From contig NZ_FOHJ01000002.1 of the NCBI RefSeq assembly GCF_900111405.1, positions 251,631 to 315,630 of the forward strand: a DNA stretch of 64,000 nucleotides, in the 5' to 3' direction. This stretch comes from Salinibacillus kushneri. Lineage in GTDB: Bacteria > Bacillota > Bacilli > Bacillales > Alkalibacillaceae. Made by a program: the position numbers and the translations under genes. The stretch's first letter is position 1. Each line of letters starts with the position of its first letter. The notes beneath the pieces are model-generated. The model did no database searches. It was not told where the DNA came from and saw only the letters and a program-made list of their open reading frames with translations. This document shows positions 26,567 through 34,768 of the stretch, one piece after another.

Positions 26567-27514
26567 ATGGAAGAGAAAATGATTCAATTAAAAAATATCA
26601 CCAAGCAATATAAGGAAAATAAAGCTGTAAACCATTTGAATTTATCCATTAATAAGGGGGAGGTTTTTGGATTATTAGGACCAAATGGAGCAGGAAAATC
26701 TACAACGATTTACATGATATTAGGTTTAACAGAACCAACAGAAGGTGAAGTCTATGTTGACGGAATTCATGCCACGAATAAACCTATTGAAGTGAAACAA
26801 AGGGTAGGATTTCTACCGGATAATGTTGGATTTTATGAGGATATGACCGGGATTGAAAATTTAATTTTAACAGGGAAACTCAATGGTTTAACAAATGCAG
26901 AAGCTGAAAAGAGAGCGATGCATTGGCTTGAACAAGTTCGTATGAATCATGCGTCAGCAAAAAAGGTAGGGGAATATTCTCGGGGAATGAAACAAAGACT
27001 GGGGCTTGCTGATATCTTAATGAAGAATCCAGAGGTGGTTATTATGGATGAACCTACTCTGGGAATTGATCCAAAAGGTATTCATGAGCTGCTGGATCTG
27101 ATAAAAAATCTTAGCGAAGAGCATGGTTTAACTATATTACTATCCTCTCACCAATTGCATCAGGTACAACAGATATGTGATCGAGTTGGAATTTTTGTAA
27201 AAGGTGAATTGCTAGCTTATGGAGATATTGAAGAATTACAAAGAAAATTATTAGATGAAACATCGATTTTATATAAAGTGATTGTGAAAAACGATAATCA
27301 TCAACTTGTTGAAAGACTAAGTATGGAATCTTATGTTGACTCTATTGATTGGGATGGGGAAGCATACCATGTGAAAGTAAATAGAGAGGACGGTGGAGAG
27401 CTGGCCCGTTTTTTCGTCTCTAATCAATATGATTTACTGACCCTCCAAAGACTGTCTTATGGATTAGATGATATCTATCAACGCTATTTCCAGGGAGGTG
27501 AAATGGGTGATTGA
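26567..27514 (+). CDS. ABC transporter ATPase
   Basis: 315 aa. Walker A GPNGAGKST, signature YSRGMKQRLG, Walker B VVIMDEPTLGIDP, switch His in LLSSHQLH; a C-terminal ~90-residue extension follows as in gliding/NatA-type ATPases. GGGAGGAG lies 6 nt before ATG 26567, 2 nt after the stop of the NEW3 gene; a longer in-frame start overlapping that gene is unlikely. Overlaps the permease by 8 nt. Substrate unknown. Confidence 0.9.
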   Translation: MEEKMIQLKNITKQYKENKAVNHLNLSINKGEVFGLLGPNGAGKSTTIYMILGLTEPTEGEVYVDGIHATNKPIEVKQRVGFLPDNVGFYEDMTGIENLILTGKLNGLTNAEAEKRAMHWLEQVRMNHASAKKVGEYSRGMKQRLGLADILMKNPEVVIMDEPTLGIDPKGIHELLDLIKNLSEEHGLTILLSSHQLHQVQQICDRVGIFVKGELLAYGDIEELQRKLLDETSILYKVIVKNDNHQLVERLSMESYVDSIDWDGEAYHVKVNREDGGELARFFVSNQYDLLTLQRLSYGLDDIYQRYFQGGEMGD

Positions 27515-28526
27515 AGCCATTAAAAATAAAGAAAGGTGGTATAAAAAAGCTCAGCAGTTTGTCAATAGCTCACTTTGGATACTGACACGTAAGGAAATAA
27601 CAGACCATATTAAAAGCTATCGTTTCAATATTCTAATGGTCATTATCTTACTGACTTGTGTAGCATCTTTATATACAGCATTCTCCTCGATTCGAGATGT
27701 AGCGTCTAATTTAGAAAATAATCAGAGCTTATTTTTATACTTAAGAGTGTTTACGATAACAGGAGAAAATGGTACCTTACCTTCCTTTGTGACTTTTATC
27801 AGTTTTCTGGGGCCGTTGCTGGGAATTAGTCTTGGTTTTGATGCAATTAACAGTGAACGAAATAAAAATACTTTACTGCGTATTATGTCGCAGCCAATTC
27901 CAAGAGATTACATCATTCTATCAAAATTTTTAGGGTCGCTTGCTGTGATTGCAGGATTTATTTTCTCCCTTGGTTTTTTAGTAGTAGGAATTGGGATTAT
28001 TTCTATGGGAATCCCTCCGACATTTGGTGAGATCATTCGAATAGTAACCTACTTAGTTATGATCATTATCTATGTTGGCTTTTGGCTTTCCCTTTCGATT
28101 CTGTTTTCGATACGATTTAAGCAAGCAGCAACATCTGCCTTAGCAGGTATAGCTATTTGGTTATTTTTTAGTATTTTTTACTCTATAATCGTAAATCTCA
28201 TTGTGAATGCTTCTGTTCCTAATCAGTTATTTCAAGCCGCCAGTACAACGAGTGTCCAGGCAGAAAGTCAGCAATTGTTAACAAGTCTCATGAGATTTTC
28301 GCCTAACTATTTATTCTCAGAAATCACAACTATTCTACTTATTCCCAACTTTCGAACCTTAGGCCCAATTTCGATGGAACAGCTTGCTGGAAGCGTTTCG
28401 GCTCCCTTGGATTTAGCCCAAAGCTTCACTATCATTTGGCCACAAGTTATTGGGATTTTATCAGCAGGGATTATTTGCTTTGCTATATCCTATTTTATCT
28501 TTTTATTTCAGGAAATTCGTTCATAA
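27507..28526 (+). CDS. ABC-2 type permease
   Basis: 339-residue permease with about six hydrophobic helices. An N-terminal cytoplasmic segment (LWILTRKEITDHIKSYRF) precedes the first helix; SERNKNTLLRIMSQPIPRDY is the conserved ABC-2 coupling helix region. GTG start at 27507, 8 nt after GGGAGG, inside the end of the ATPase gene. Partner of the preceding ATPase; the operon ends in a terminator. Confidence 0.87.
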   Translation: MIEAIKNKERWYKKAQQFVNSSLWILTRKEITDHIKSYRFNILMVIILLTCVASLYTAFSSIRDVASNLENNQSLFLYLRVFTITGENGTLPSFVTFISFLGPLLGISLGFDAINSERNKNTLLRIMSQPIPRDYIILSKFLGSLAVIAGFIFSLGFLVVGIGIISMGIPPTFGEIIRIVTYLVMIIIYVGFWLSLSILFSIRFKQAATSALAGIAIWLFFSIFYSIIVNLIVNASVPNQLFQAASTTSVQAESQQLLTSLMRFSPNYLFSEITTILLIPNFRTLGPISMEQLAGSVSAPLDLAQSFTIIWPQVIGILSAGIICFAISYFIFLFQEIRS

Positions 28527-28530
28527 AAGT

Positions 28531-28562
28531 AAGAAACCCGGAATATTCCGGGTTTCTTTTAT
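28531..28562 (+). terminator. Rho-independent terminator
   Basis: AAGAAACCCGGA / TCCGGGTTTCTT stem with a 4-nt loop, T-rich tail. Confidence 0.88.
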
Positions 28563-28596
28563 TTAATATAAGTAGTAAAGGTGTAAACCCAATGAT

Positions 28597-29106
28597 TTAA
28601 CTATTTTGCGTATTGGGTTCCATATCCTGAAACGTTTCTTCAATTAAATGAAGAAATTCAATCATATCGTTAATCCTTTTCCGAAGGGTTTTAAGGTAAT
28701 CGTTATCCGAAATGTTTTCATGATCAGCTAGCATTTTATCAATCTCTTTGAGAGACTGCTCCTGACGATTGGCAGCATCTAACCACCTATATATGAAGGC
28801 ACTCATAAACATACGATATAAACGTTCATTTGCTTGATATAAATCTTTTCTTACACCTTTTATCCAAACTCTCTCTACTAAATTTGCGTCTAATAAACTT
28901 CGAATTCCCGTACTCATTGACGTTTTGCTTTTTCCGAGAGCCTGGCTCATTTGATCTAAAGTCATAGGTTTTTGATTAATATACAATGTAACAAATAGTC
29001 TTGCCTCAGATGGTGATAAATCAAACATTTCAAGTGTCTTTGAAAATTCGGATATTACTTGGTTGTGTACCTGATCAAGTTTAATGGCTTCGTTTGCCTT
29101 CTGCAT
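28597..29106 (-). CDS. GbsR-family regulator divergent from opuA (OpuAR-like)
   Basis: 169-aa MarR-type regulator with [20 protein letters not shown] and IKGVRKDLYQANERLYRMF, sharing both core motifs with the regulator at 18564-19133. Placed divergently from the OpuA betaine importer, where related proteins (GbsR, OpcR, OpuAR) repress osmoprotectant genes in response to choline or betaine; this role is inference from family and position. AAGGAGG site before the ATG. Likely binding site: the palindrome at 29236-29259. Confidence 0.85.
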   Translation of the reverse strand: MQKANEAIKLDQVHNQVISEFSKTLEMFDLSPSEARLFVTLYINQKPMTLDQMSQALGKSKTSMSTGIRSLLDANLVERVWIKGVRKDLYQANERLYRMFMSAFIYRWLDAANRQEQSLKEIDKMLADHENISDNDYLKTLRKRINDMIEFLHLIEETFQDMEPNTQNS

Positions 29107-29235
29107 GTAAAAAAAGGCCTCCTTAAAACGGTATCGTTAATATCACATTACTAAAAATGAGTGAAAATTAAAAATGATAAAGAAGGGAGTAATTTCTAGT
29201 AATTTAAAGAATTTTGAAGATAATGTCGCAATAAG

Positions 29236-29259
29236 TTCGTACAGTTTGAACTGTACGAA
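29236..29259. promoter_or_regulatory. Palindromic operator between the GbsR-like regulator and opuA
   Basis: Perfect inverted repeat with 11-bp arms TTCGTACAGTT and AACTGTACGAA separated by TG. It is the only strong dyad in this intergenic region, 32 bases upstream of the opuA -35, so it may control the divergent regulator promoter, opuA, or both. Confidence 0.6.
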
Positions 29260-29290
29260 AATTACATTCGAAATTAATGGTTTTTATTGT

Positions 29291-29319
29291 TTGAACTTTG
29301 CAGAATTTATAGGTATAGT
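29291..29319 (+). promoter_or_regulatory. Sigma-A-type promoter of opuA
   Basis: TTGAAC (29291-29296), 17-nt spacer, TATAGT (29314-29319), about 74 bases before the opuAA start. B. subtilis opuA is osmotically induced from a similar vegetative promoter. Confidence 0.65.
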
Positions 29320-29392
29320 TATATAGGTGATTGGTTGGATGACGAAAATAATATGCTTTTGGCACTAGGAAATTTGTAGAGAGGTGAAAAGT

Positions 29393-30589
29393 GTGCCGAT
29401 TATAAAGGTTGAAAATTTATCAAAGATATTTGGTAGAAAACCCCAAGAAGCCATTGGGCTCTTAGAAGAGGGATATTCCAAAGAAGACATACTTGAAAAA
29501 ACCGGAAATACTGTAGGTGTAAACCGTGCTACCTTTGATGTTGAAGAAGGTGAAGTATTCGTTATTATGGGACTTTCCGGTAGTGGTAAATCCACTTTAG
29601 TTCGATTACTTAACCGTTTAATCGAACCTACAGAAGGAAGCGTACTTATTGATGATCAGGACCTTGCTACAATGGATAAAGAAGGTCTGCGAAAAGTTCG
29701 TCGTGAAAAAATGAGTATGGTATTCCAAAACTTTGGATTGTTCCCATATCGAACAGTCCTTGAAAATACTGTTTATGGATTAGAAATACAAGGGATGGAT
29801 AAAGAAAAAAGTAAGGAAAAGGCAATACAAGCACTTGAGCTTGTTGGACTAGGTGGTTATATTGAGCAGTATCCTTCCCAATTATCAGGTGGTATGCAAC
29901 AACGTGTTGGTTTAGCACGTGCATTAGCGAACGATCCAGAGGTTTTACTTATGGACGAAGCCTTTTCTGCTTTGGACCCATTAATTCGTAAAGGAATGCA
30001 GGATGAACTTCTGGATTTGCAAGAAAGAATGCAGAAAACCATTATTTTCATTACCCATGATTTAGATGAAGCATTGCGTATTGGTGACCGTATTGCATTA
30101 ATGAAAGATGGTTCTATTGTTCAAATTGGTACACCGGAAGAAATTCTGGTTAACCCAGCTAATGATTATGTAGAGAAGTTCGTAGAGGACGTGGATCGTT
30201 CAAAAGTATTAACAGCAGAAAATATTATGAAACGTCCAGAAACGGTTAGTATCGAGAAACATGGTCCTCGCGTTGCTCTGGAACGTATGAGAGAAGAAGG
30301 TTTATCCAGCATTTACGTTACAGATAAACAACGTAACCTTAAAGGATATGTAACAGCTGACGATGCATCTGATGCACGTAAAAATGATGTAAAAGATTTA
30401 TCACAGATTTTGAAAAATGATGTGCCAACTGTAAACTTGGATACGTCAATGACTGAGATTTTTGATATTATTCAAGACACTGCAGTACCTGTTGCGGTAG
30501 TTGAAGACGGTAAACTGCGTGGCGTTATTGTTCGTGGTGCTGTAATTGCAGCATTGGCCGGTAGTGAGGTGAATATAGATGTTGGATAA
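29393..30589 (+). CDS. opuAA: Glycine betaine ABC transporter ATPase OpuAA
   Basis: 398-aa ATPase of the OpuA osmoprotectant importer. Walker [10 protein letters not shown] about residue 60, Q-loop [13 protein letters not shown], signature [15 protein letters not shown], Walker [15 protein letters not shown], switch ITHDLDEAL; two C-terminal CBS domains begin at about residue 275 ([14 protein letters not shown]), the regulatory module that senses ionic strength in OpuA. GTG start at 29393, about 7 nt after GAGAGGTG. Overlaps opuAB by 11 nt. Confidence 0.95.
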   Translation: MPIIKVENLSKIFGRKPQEAIGLLEEGYSKEDILEKTGNTVGVNRATFDVEEGEVFVIMGLSGSGKSTLVRLLNRLIEPTEGSVLIDDQDLATMDKEGLRKVRREKMSMVFQNFGLFPYRTVLENTVYGLEIQGMDKEKSKEKAIQALELVGLGGYIEQYPSQLSGGMQQRVGLARALANDPEVLLMDEAFSALDPLIRKGMQDELLDLQERMQKTIIFITHDLDEALRIGDRIALMKDGSIVQIGTPEEILVNPANDYVEKFVEDVDRSKVLTAENIMKRPETVSIEKHGPRVALERMREEGLSSIYVTDKQRNLKGYVTADDASDARKNDVKDLSQILKNDVPTVNLDTSMTEIFDIIQDTAVPVAVVEDGKLRGVIVRGAVIAALAGSEVNIDVG

Positions 30590-31427
30590 TATACCGACGT
30601 TACCTGTCGCCGAAATTGTTGATACGATTACGGACTGGATTGAAGAAACATTTAGTTTTATATTTGATCCGATAAAAGATGATTTTGGTCCATTTCTTGA
30701 TGATTTAAGTGGAGATTACTTAGCCGCTATTCCACCATGGATTGTGATTTTAATCGTGGCTGTATTGGCGTTTTTTGTCAGCGGTAAAAAGTTTGGACTT
30801 GCTATTTTTTCTATTATTGGTTTATGGTTTATTCAAAACCAAGGTCAATGGGAGCAATTAATGTATACCTTTGTCCTTGTTATAGCAGCAAGTATTATTG
30901 CCATTATTATTGGTGTACCAATTGGAATACTAATGTCTAAGAGTAAAACATTACAATCGATTTTAACTCCAATATTAGACTTTATGCAGACGATGCCAGC
31001 ATTTGTTTATTTAATTCCAACTGTAGCATTCTTTAGTATTGGAATGCCTCCTGGTGTGTTCGCAGCGTTAATTTTCGCAACACCACCAACTATTCGTTTA
31101 ACAAACTTAGGTATCCGTCAAGTTCCAAATGAGCTGATTGAAGCATCAGAAGCCTTTGGAAGTACACCAATGCAAAAGCTGATTAAAGTTGAACTTCCAA
31201 TGGCTAAAAAGACGATAATGGCTGGTATTAACCAGACCGTTATGCTTACTCTTTCCATGGTTGTTATAGCATCCATGATTGGTGCACCAGGACTTGGAAG
31301 AGAAGTCATGCGTGCCTTGCAACGTGCTGACGTTGGTTCAGGTTTCGTAGCAGGAATCGGAATTGTCATTCTTGCTATCATTATTGACCGTTTCACCCAG
31401 TATTTAAACAAGCAAAAGGGTGAATAA
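30579..31427 (+). CDS. opuAB: Glycine betaine ABC transporter permease OpuAB
   Basis: 282-aa binding-protein-dependent permease with about seven hydrophobic segments. The coupling motif [20 protein letters not shown], contacting the ATPase, lies around residues 187-206. The acidic N-terminus before the first helix ([20 protein letters not shown]) is typical of ProW/OpuAB. Starts within opuAA behind GAGGTG. Middle gene of opuAA-AB-AC. Confidence 0.95.
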   Translation: MLDNIPTLPVAEIVDTITDWIEETFSFIFDPIKDDFGPFLDDLSGDYLAAIPPWIVILIVAVLAFFVSGKKFGLAIFSIIGLWFIQNQGQWEQLMYTFVLVIAASIIAIIIGVPIGILMSKSKTLQSILTPILDFMQTMPAFVYLIPTVAFFSIGMPPGVFAALIFATPPTIRLTNLGIRQVPNELIEASEAFGSTPMQKLIKVELPMAKKTIMAGINQTVMLTLSMVVIASMIGAPGLGREVMRALQRADVGSGFVAGIGIVILAIIIDRFTQYLNKQKGE

Positions 31428-31501
31428 TCAAATTCTTTAGTAACTTTTCATTATGAAGAGTTTACTATATAAAATATTTTTAAAAGGGGAGTTAATACAC
31501 T

Positions 31502-32431
31502 ATGTTGAAATTTAAATGGAAACATCTAGGTGTAGCTGCTGCATTAGTGTTGGCACTATTTCTAGCAGCATGTGGTGGTGACGACAGTGAAGAAAATACT
31601 GACGACACTAGCAACACAGAAGAAGATACAAGCGCTGAAGGACCAGAATTAGGCCAGGAGGATCTTGAATTGGTTTATGTTGAGTGGGATACTGAAGTTG
31701 CTTCTACTCATGTAATTTCTGAAGTTCTTAAGGATGAAGGTTATAATGTAACAGCAACACCAATTGATAACGCCCTTATGTGGCAAACAGTTGCTCAAGG
31801 AGATGCAGATGGAATGGTAGCGGCATGGTTACCATCCACTCATGGAGATTTATATGAAGAATTTGGCGGTGACATGGTAGAACTAGGTCCTAACCTTGAA
31901 GGTGCTAAAATTGGACTAGTTGTACCTGAATACATGGATGCCAAAACAATAAGCGATTTGGAAAATTATGCTGGTGATCTTGACAGCAAAATTACTGGTA
32001 TTGAAGAAGGTGCTGGTGTAGTAAAAGCTGCACAACAATCAATCGAAGACTACGGTCTAGATGGCTGGGAGGTTCAAACATCTTCTAGTGGTGCAATGGC
32101 TACAGCATTAGGTGAAGCGATTGATGACGAAGAGCCAATTGTTGTGACTGGCTGGTCTCCACACTGGAAATTCGAAAAATATGACCTTAAATATCTAGAA
32201 GATCCAGAGGGAAGCTTTGGTGACGCAGAAAATATTGAAACAATGGTTCGACAAGGACTTGAAGAGGATTCTCCAAGAGCTTACCAAATCCTTGATAATT
32301 TCCATTGGTCTGAGGATGAAATGAACTCTGTTATGCTTGAAATTAACGAAGGTGCAGATCCACAAGAAGCTGCCCGTAATTGGGTAGACAATAACCAGGA
32401 AAAGGTTAGCGAGTGGACTTCATTCGAATAA
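31502..32431 (+). CDS. opuAC: Glycine betaine-binding lipoprotein OpuAC
   Basis: 309-aa substrate-binding protein, lipobox LAAC (Cys24), followed by an acidic Asp/Glu/Thr-rich linker and the OpuAC fold. Conserved aromatic segments NALMWQTVAQGDADG, VAAWLPSTHG and VTGWSPHWKF supply the tryptophan cage for the trimethylammonium group. The acidic linker and overall acidity suit a salt-tolerant cell. Separated from opuAB by 74 nt with its own GGGGAG site; terminator follows. Confidence 0.95.
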   Translation: MLKFKWKHLGVAAALVLALFLAACGGDDSEENTDDTSNTEEDTSAEGPELGQEDLELVYVEWDTEVASTHVISEVLKDEGYNVTATPIDNALMWQTVAQGDADGMVAAWLPSTHGDLYEEFGGDMVELGPNLEGAKIGLVVPEYMDAKTISDLENYAGDLDSKITGIEEGAGVVKAAQQSIEDYGLDGWEVQTSSSGAMATALGEAIDDEEPIVVTGWSPHWKFEKYDLKYLEDPEGSFGDAENIETMVRQGLEEDSPRAYQILDNFHWSEDEMNSVMLEINEGADPQEAARNWVDNNQEKVSEWTSFE

Positions 32432-32440
32432 GGATTGACT

Positions 32441-32478
32441 AAAGGGGCCGTCCCTACCAGGGGCGGCCTTCTTTTTTT
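32441..32478 (+). terminator. Terminator of the opuA operon
   Basis: AAGGGGCCG.CCCT / AGGGGCGGCCTT stem with a short loop and a run of eight T. Confidence 0.88.
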
Positions 32479-32512
32479 TAGTGGATAATAAAGTTCCTGT
32501 GACTCCTTAATA

Positions 32513-32550
32513 AAAAAGTGTATGTCTTTATTTAAGACATACACTTTTTT
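32513..32550. terminator. Bidirectional terminator
   Basis: AAGTGTATGTCTT / AAGACATACACTT stem with TATTT loop, flanked by A and T runs, just beyond the yhaH stop on the minus strand. Confidence 0.85.
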
Positions 32551-32553
32551 ATA

Positions 32554-32925
32554 TTAGGCATCTTTTTTAGTTGTGTTCATTTTGTCTTCTAACTCTTTCA
32601 GGCTTTCCTCGACATTTTTTAAATGCTCTTGAATATTCTCCTGATGTGGCTCAATAGTTTCTTTCCAATTTTCGATGGATTCTTTTACATCCTGGGATAA
32701 CTCTTTTAGAAGGACTGCACCTTCTTTAGTCGTTTTGGTTAATTGATTCTTTAAGTCCAGACCTTCATTTTTAAGTTCTTCAATGGTTTGCTTAAGCTTA
32801 AGGCTTTGTTCTTTGGCTCTTTTACGTACATCTTGTCCAGAAGATGGTGTTGTTAATAAAGTAGTTGAAGCACCAATTACACTTCCAAAAACCAGGCCAA
32901 GAAATAATGATTTTCCTTTTGACAT
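32554..32925 (-). CDS. yhaH: YtxH-domain protein YhaH
   Basis: 123-aa protein: an N-terminal hydrophobic helix of the YtxH type (LFLGLVFGSVIGASTTLL) followed by about 95 residues of charged coiled coil. YtxH/GvpP-like proteins are general-stress and envelope associated; no defined function. AAAGGAGG lies 8 nt before the ATG at 32925, so the longer in-frame start at 32964 is rejected. Upstream neighbour trpP and position near hpr match B. subtilis. Confidence 0.85.
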   Translation of the reverse strand: MSKGKSLFLGLVFGSVIGASTTLLTTPSSGQDVRKRAKEQSLKLKQTIEELKNEGLDLKNQLTKTTKEGAVLLKELSQDVKESIENWKETIEPHQENIQEHLKNVEESLKELEDKMNTTKKDA

Positions 32926-33084
32926 ATGGATAACCTCCTTTTGATAATGAAGGGAAACGAGCAATTATTGGAAATGATTTAAAACGAGTAAAATAATTTT
33001 CAAAAGGGTATCATTTCCTTATCACTACTATTATAACGTTTTTCAGCCTTTATGTTTAGAAAAAAAGAAAAATAACTTAAAATA

Positions 33085-33115
33085 AAACTCCAGAGTATGA
33101 AACGCTGGAGTTTTT
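33085..33115 (-). terminator. Terminator downstream of trpP
   Basis: AAACTCCAG / CTGGAGTTT stem with an 11-nt loop; T-rich on the minus-strand side, 34 bases beyond trpP. Confidence 0.75.
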
Positions 33116-33148
33116 AAAACGTTTATTTAAATGGATTCTTGTATCACT

Positions 33149-33682
33149 CTATGCTTTTTGCAGTGAAATCGTTGATCTCTTCATAATAGCTTGCAGGATT
33201 GGATAAACCACTAATATGATAATACTATTGGCAATGGTGGCAGGAATGACTACGGTAGCAAACAACGCTCCGAAACCGGCTCCAAGCTCTACCCCCAGGA
33301 TAAACAATGCTACAGATAAAAAGATAGCTCCGCTTATCATGGTTCCTAAAGCTGTCATGATAGGTGCTAATACAGCATTCTTCGTCATTTTGGAAAATAG
33401 AACGTATAGACCAAAGAATGCAAAGGCGGTAATTGGTTTGTCAATGATATTTGATATTTGTCCGCCTGGCATTGTAGTCGTTAATGCGGTTAATAATCCA
33501 GTTGCAACGGCTAACACCAATACATATTTTGCTCGTGGGAAAAGTAAAATTCCCAGAAACATCATGGCAAGCTGTAAATCAGGCTTCATTCCGAATAGTA
33601 CTCCAGGCATAACCAGGTGCAATACTGTACCAATCCCAATAAACAACGATAGTAAAATTAACACACGTGTATCCATTTTCAT
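33149..33682 (-). CDS. trpP: Tryptophan transporter TrpP
   Basis: 177-aa membrane protein with about five helices. The segments MPGVLFGMKPDLQLAMMF and TTMPGGQISNIIDKP are the signature of TrpP (YhaG), the B. subtilis tryptophan importer. ATG 33682 follows GGAGAGG by 7 nt; an in-frame ATG at 33700 overlaps the ribosome site itself. The leader carries a (G/U)AG repeat array covering the ribosome site (33691-33718), so translation is very probably repressed by TRAP when tryptophan is plentiful. Confidence 0.92.
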   Translation of the reverse strand: MKMDTRVLILLSLFIGIGTVLHLVMPGVLFGMKPDLQLAMMFLGILLFPRAKYVLVLAVATGLLTALTTTMPGGQISNIIDKPITAFAFFGLYVLFSKMTKNAVLAPIMTALGTMISGAIFLSVALFILGVELGAGFGALFATVVIPATIANSIIILVVYPILQAIMKRSTISLQKA

Positions 33683-33690
33683 TTGTAATC

Positions 33691-33718
33691 CTCTCCTCAT
33701 CTAAACTACTCTCTGCTA
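33691..33718 (-). promoter_or_regulatory. TRAP-binding site over the trpP ribosome site
   Basis: On the minus strand six triplets UAG, GAG, UAG, UAG, GAG, GAG follow each other with exact 2-nt spacers (CA, AG, UU, AU, GA), the ideal spacing for the 11-fold ring of TRAP. The last two triplets form the Shine-Dalgarno sequence of trpP. This matches the known translational control of trpP in B. subtilis; the gene for TRAP itself (mtrB) is not in the window. Confidence 0.85.
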
Positions 33719-33846
33719 TCTTCCTTTCCAATCATATCCTCATGATTGATTGCGAAAGAGTTTATACATATATACATATTATAACAGATTCTTACATTCT
33801 GCTAAAGAAAAACTTTTATAAACGGCTGAAATTTTTCTGAAAATTG

Positions 33847-34260
33847 TTAAATATTTTTAGCAATCTCTTCTGCGATTTGCTTAAGATCGTACTCATCAGA
33901 ATGAGTTACCCATTTTAAATCAAATCCATCCTTATCCTTATCATATCGAGGTAATAAGTGGATATGTAGGTGGAAAACAGATTGACCGGCAAATTCCCCG
34001 TTATTTTGTAATAGGTTTAACCCTTTAGGCTGGTATGTTTGTTTAATTGCATTTGCTATTTGAGGAACGCGTGCAAATACTTTTTGAGCTACTTCTGAGT
34101 CTGTGTTATAAATATTCTCAGTGTGTTGTTTTGGGATTACTAACGTATGCCCCTTTGTAACCTGACTAATATCAAGGAAAGCATAAACATCTTCGTCTTC
34201 ATAAATCTTTGCAGAAGGAATCTCCCCATCTAAAATTTTACAAAAAATACAATCGGCCAT
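33847..34260 (-). CDS. hit: HIT-family protein Hit
   Basis: 137-aa histidine triad protein. N-terminal CIFCKILDGEIPSAKIYEDE and the catalytic triad motif HLHIHLLPRY (HxHxHxx) identify the Hint branch of nucleotide hydrolases/transferases. Natural substrate in Bacillus not defined. GAGGAGG lies 7 nt before ATG 34260; upstream in-frame codons are ignored. Divergent from ecsA across a long intergenic region, as in B. subtilis. Confidence 0.93.
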   Translation of the reverse strand: MADCIFCKILDGEIPSAKIYEDEDVYAFLDISQVTKGHTLVIPKQHTENIYNTDSEVAQKVFARVPQIANAIKQTYQPKGLNLLQNNGEFAGQSVFHLHIHLLPRYDKDKDGFDLKWVTHSDEYDLKQIAEEIAKNI

Positions 34261-34375
34261 ATTTATCCTCCTCAGACATATTTTCCTTAATTGTAATAAA
34301 GGGAAGTCTTCAATGCAACGAATTAAAAAAGGCGAAGGGGCTAAACTGCTATAGATTTCATTAAGGTATTTTAAA

Positions 34376-34409
34376 TATAAAAAAGGCAGAGCAACATGGC
34401 TCTGCCTTA
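34376..34409 (-). terminator. Terminator of the putative RNA gene upstream of hit
   Basis: AAGGCAGAGC / GCTCTGCCTT stem with CATGTT loop (minus strand), followed by TTTTTTAT. There is no coding gene between it and the ecsA promoter, so it must end a non-coding transcript on the minus strand. Confidence 0.8.
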
Positions 34410-34410
34410 A

Positions 34411-34675
34411 GGAACGGGGGGCTTGCATACTGTTGATGAGATGGGGAAACGTTTTAGACTATACCTAGTCTAATAACGGTTAAGTCTACAGTAGCTTAAA
34501 GGAAAGAATCAAGTGAGAAAGAAAGTTGCCTTTCACGAACACCCCATTTTTCTAAAATGGATTATTTAACGTGAAAGAAGTATATCTTTCACCAACACCC
34601 CACTTCAAATGGTTTGACGTTCGAGACAATGTTTCACCACTGACTTTCTATCCCCGTTCCTCATTTAATAGCTTG
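34411..34675 (-). ncRNA. Putative structured RNA of about 250-300 nt
   Basis: No coding frame. The ends GGAACGGGG (34660-34652 on the minus strand) and CCCCGTTCC (34419-34411) form a perfect 9-bp closing stem. Inside are two repeats of GGGGTGTT(G/C)GTGAAAG, each preceded by a CCATTT-based hairpin and followed by a CTTTC(T)CAC arm pairing with GTGAAAG, and a hairpin TTAGACT / AGTCTAA. A terminator follows at 34409-34376. I cannot match it to 6S, SRP, tmRNA, RNase P or a T-box. The 5' end is approximate. Confidence 0.6.
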
Positions 34676-34703
34676 TTCAGTATAAATGGGAATTATTCAT
34701 CTT

Positions 34704-34731
34704 TTGCAAATCAAAGGGATGATGGTAAAAT
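34704..34731 (+). promoter_or_regulatory. Promoter of ecsA, possibly shared -35 with the RNA gene
   Basis: TTGCAA (34704-34709), 16-nt spacer, TAAAAT (34726-34731), about 38 bases before ecsA. TTGCAA is a palindrome and on the minus strand lies 19 nt from TATACT (34684-34679), a possible promoter for the RNA gene. Confidence 0.5.
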
Positions 34732-34768
34732 TTAGATTAGGTATGTAAAAGAAGGTAGGGATGAATAG

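Noticed and set aside
33216-33704. 162-codon open frame on the plus strand opposite trpP
   Set aside because: Composition is a reverse image of a hydrophobic gene, no ribosome site, and trpP is unmistakable on the other strand.
34411-34675. 6S, SRP, tmRNA or RNase P RNA as the identity of the hit-ecsA RNA
   Set aside because: None of the conserved sequence cores I know for these RNAs is present.
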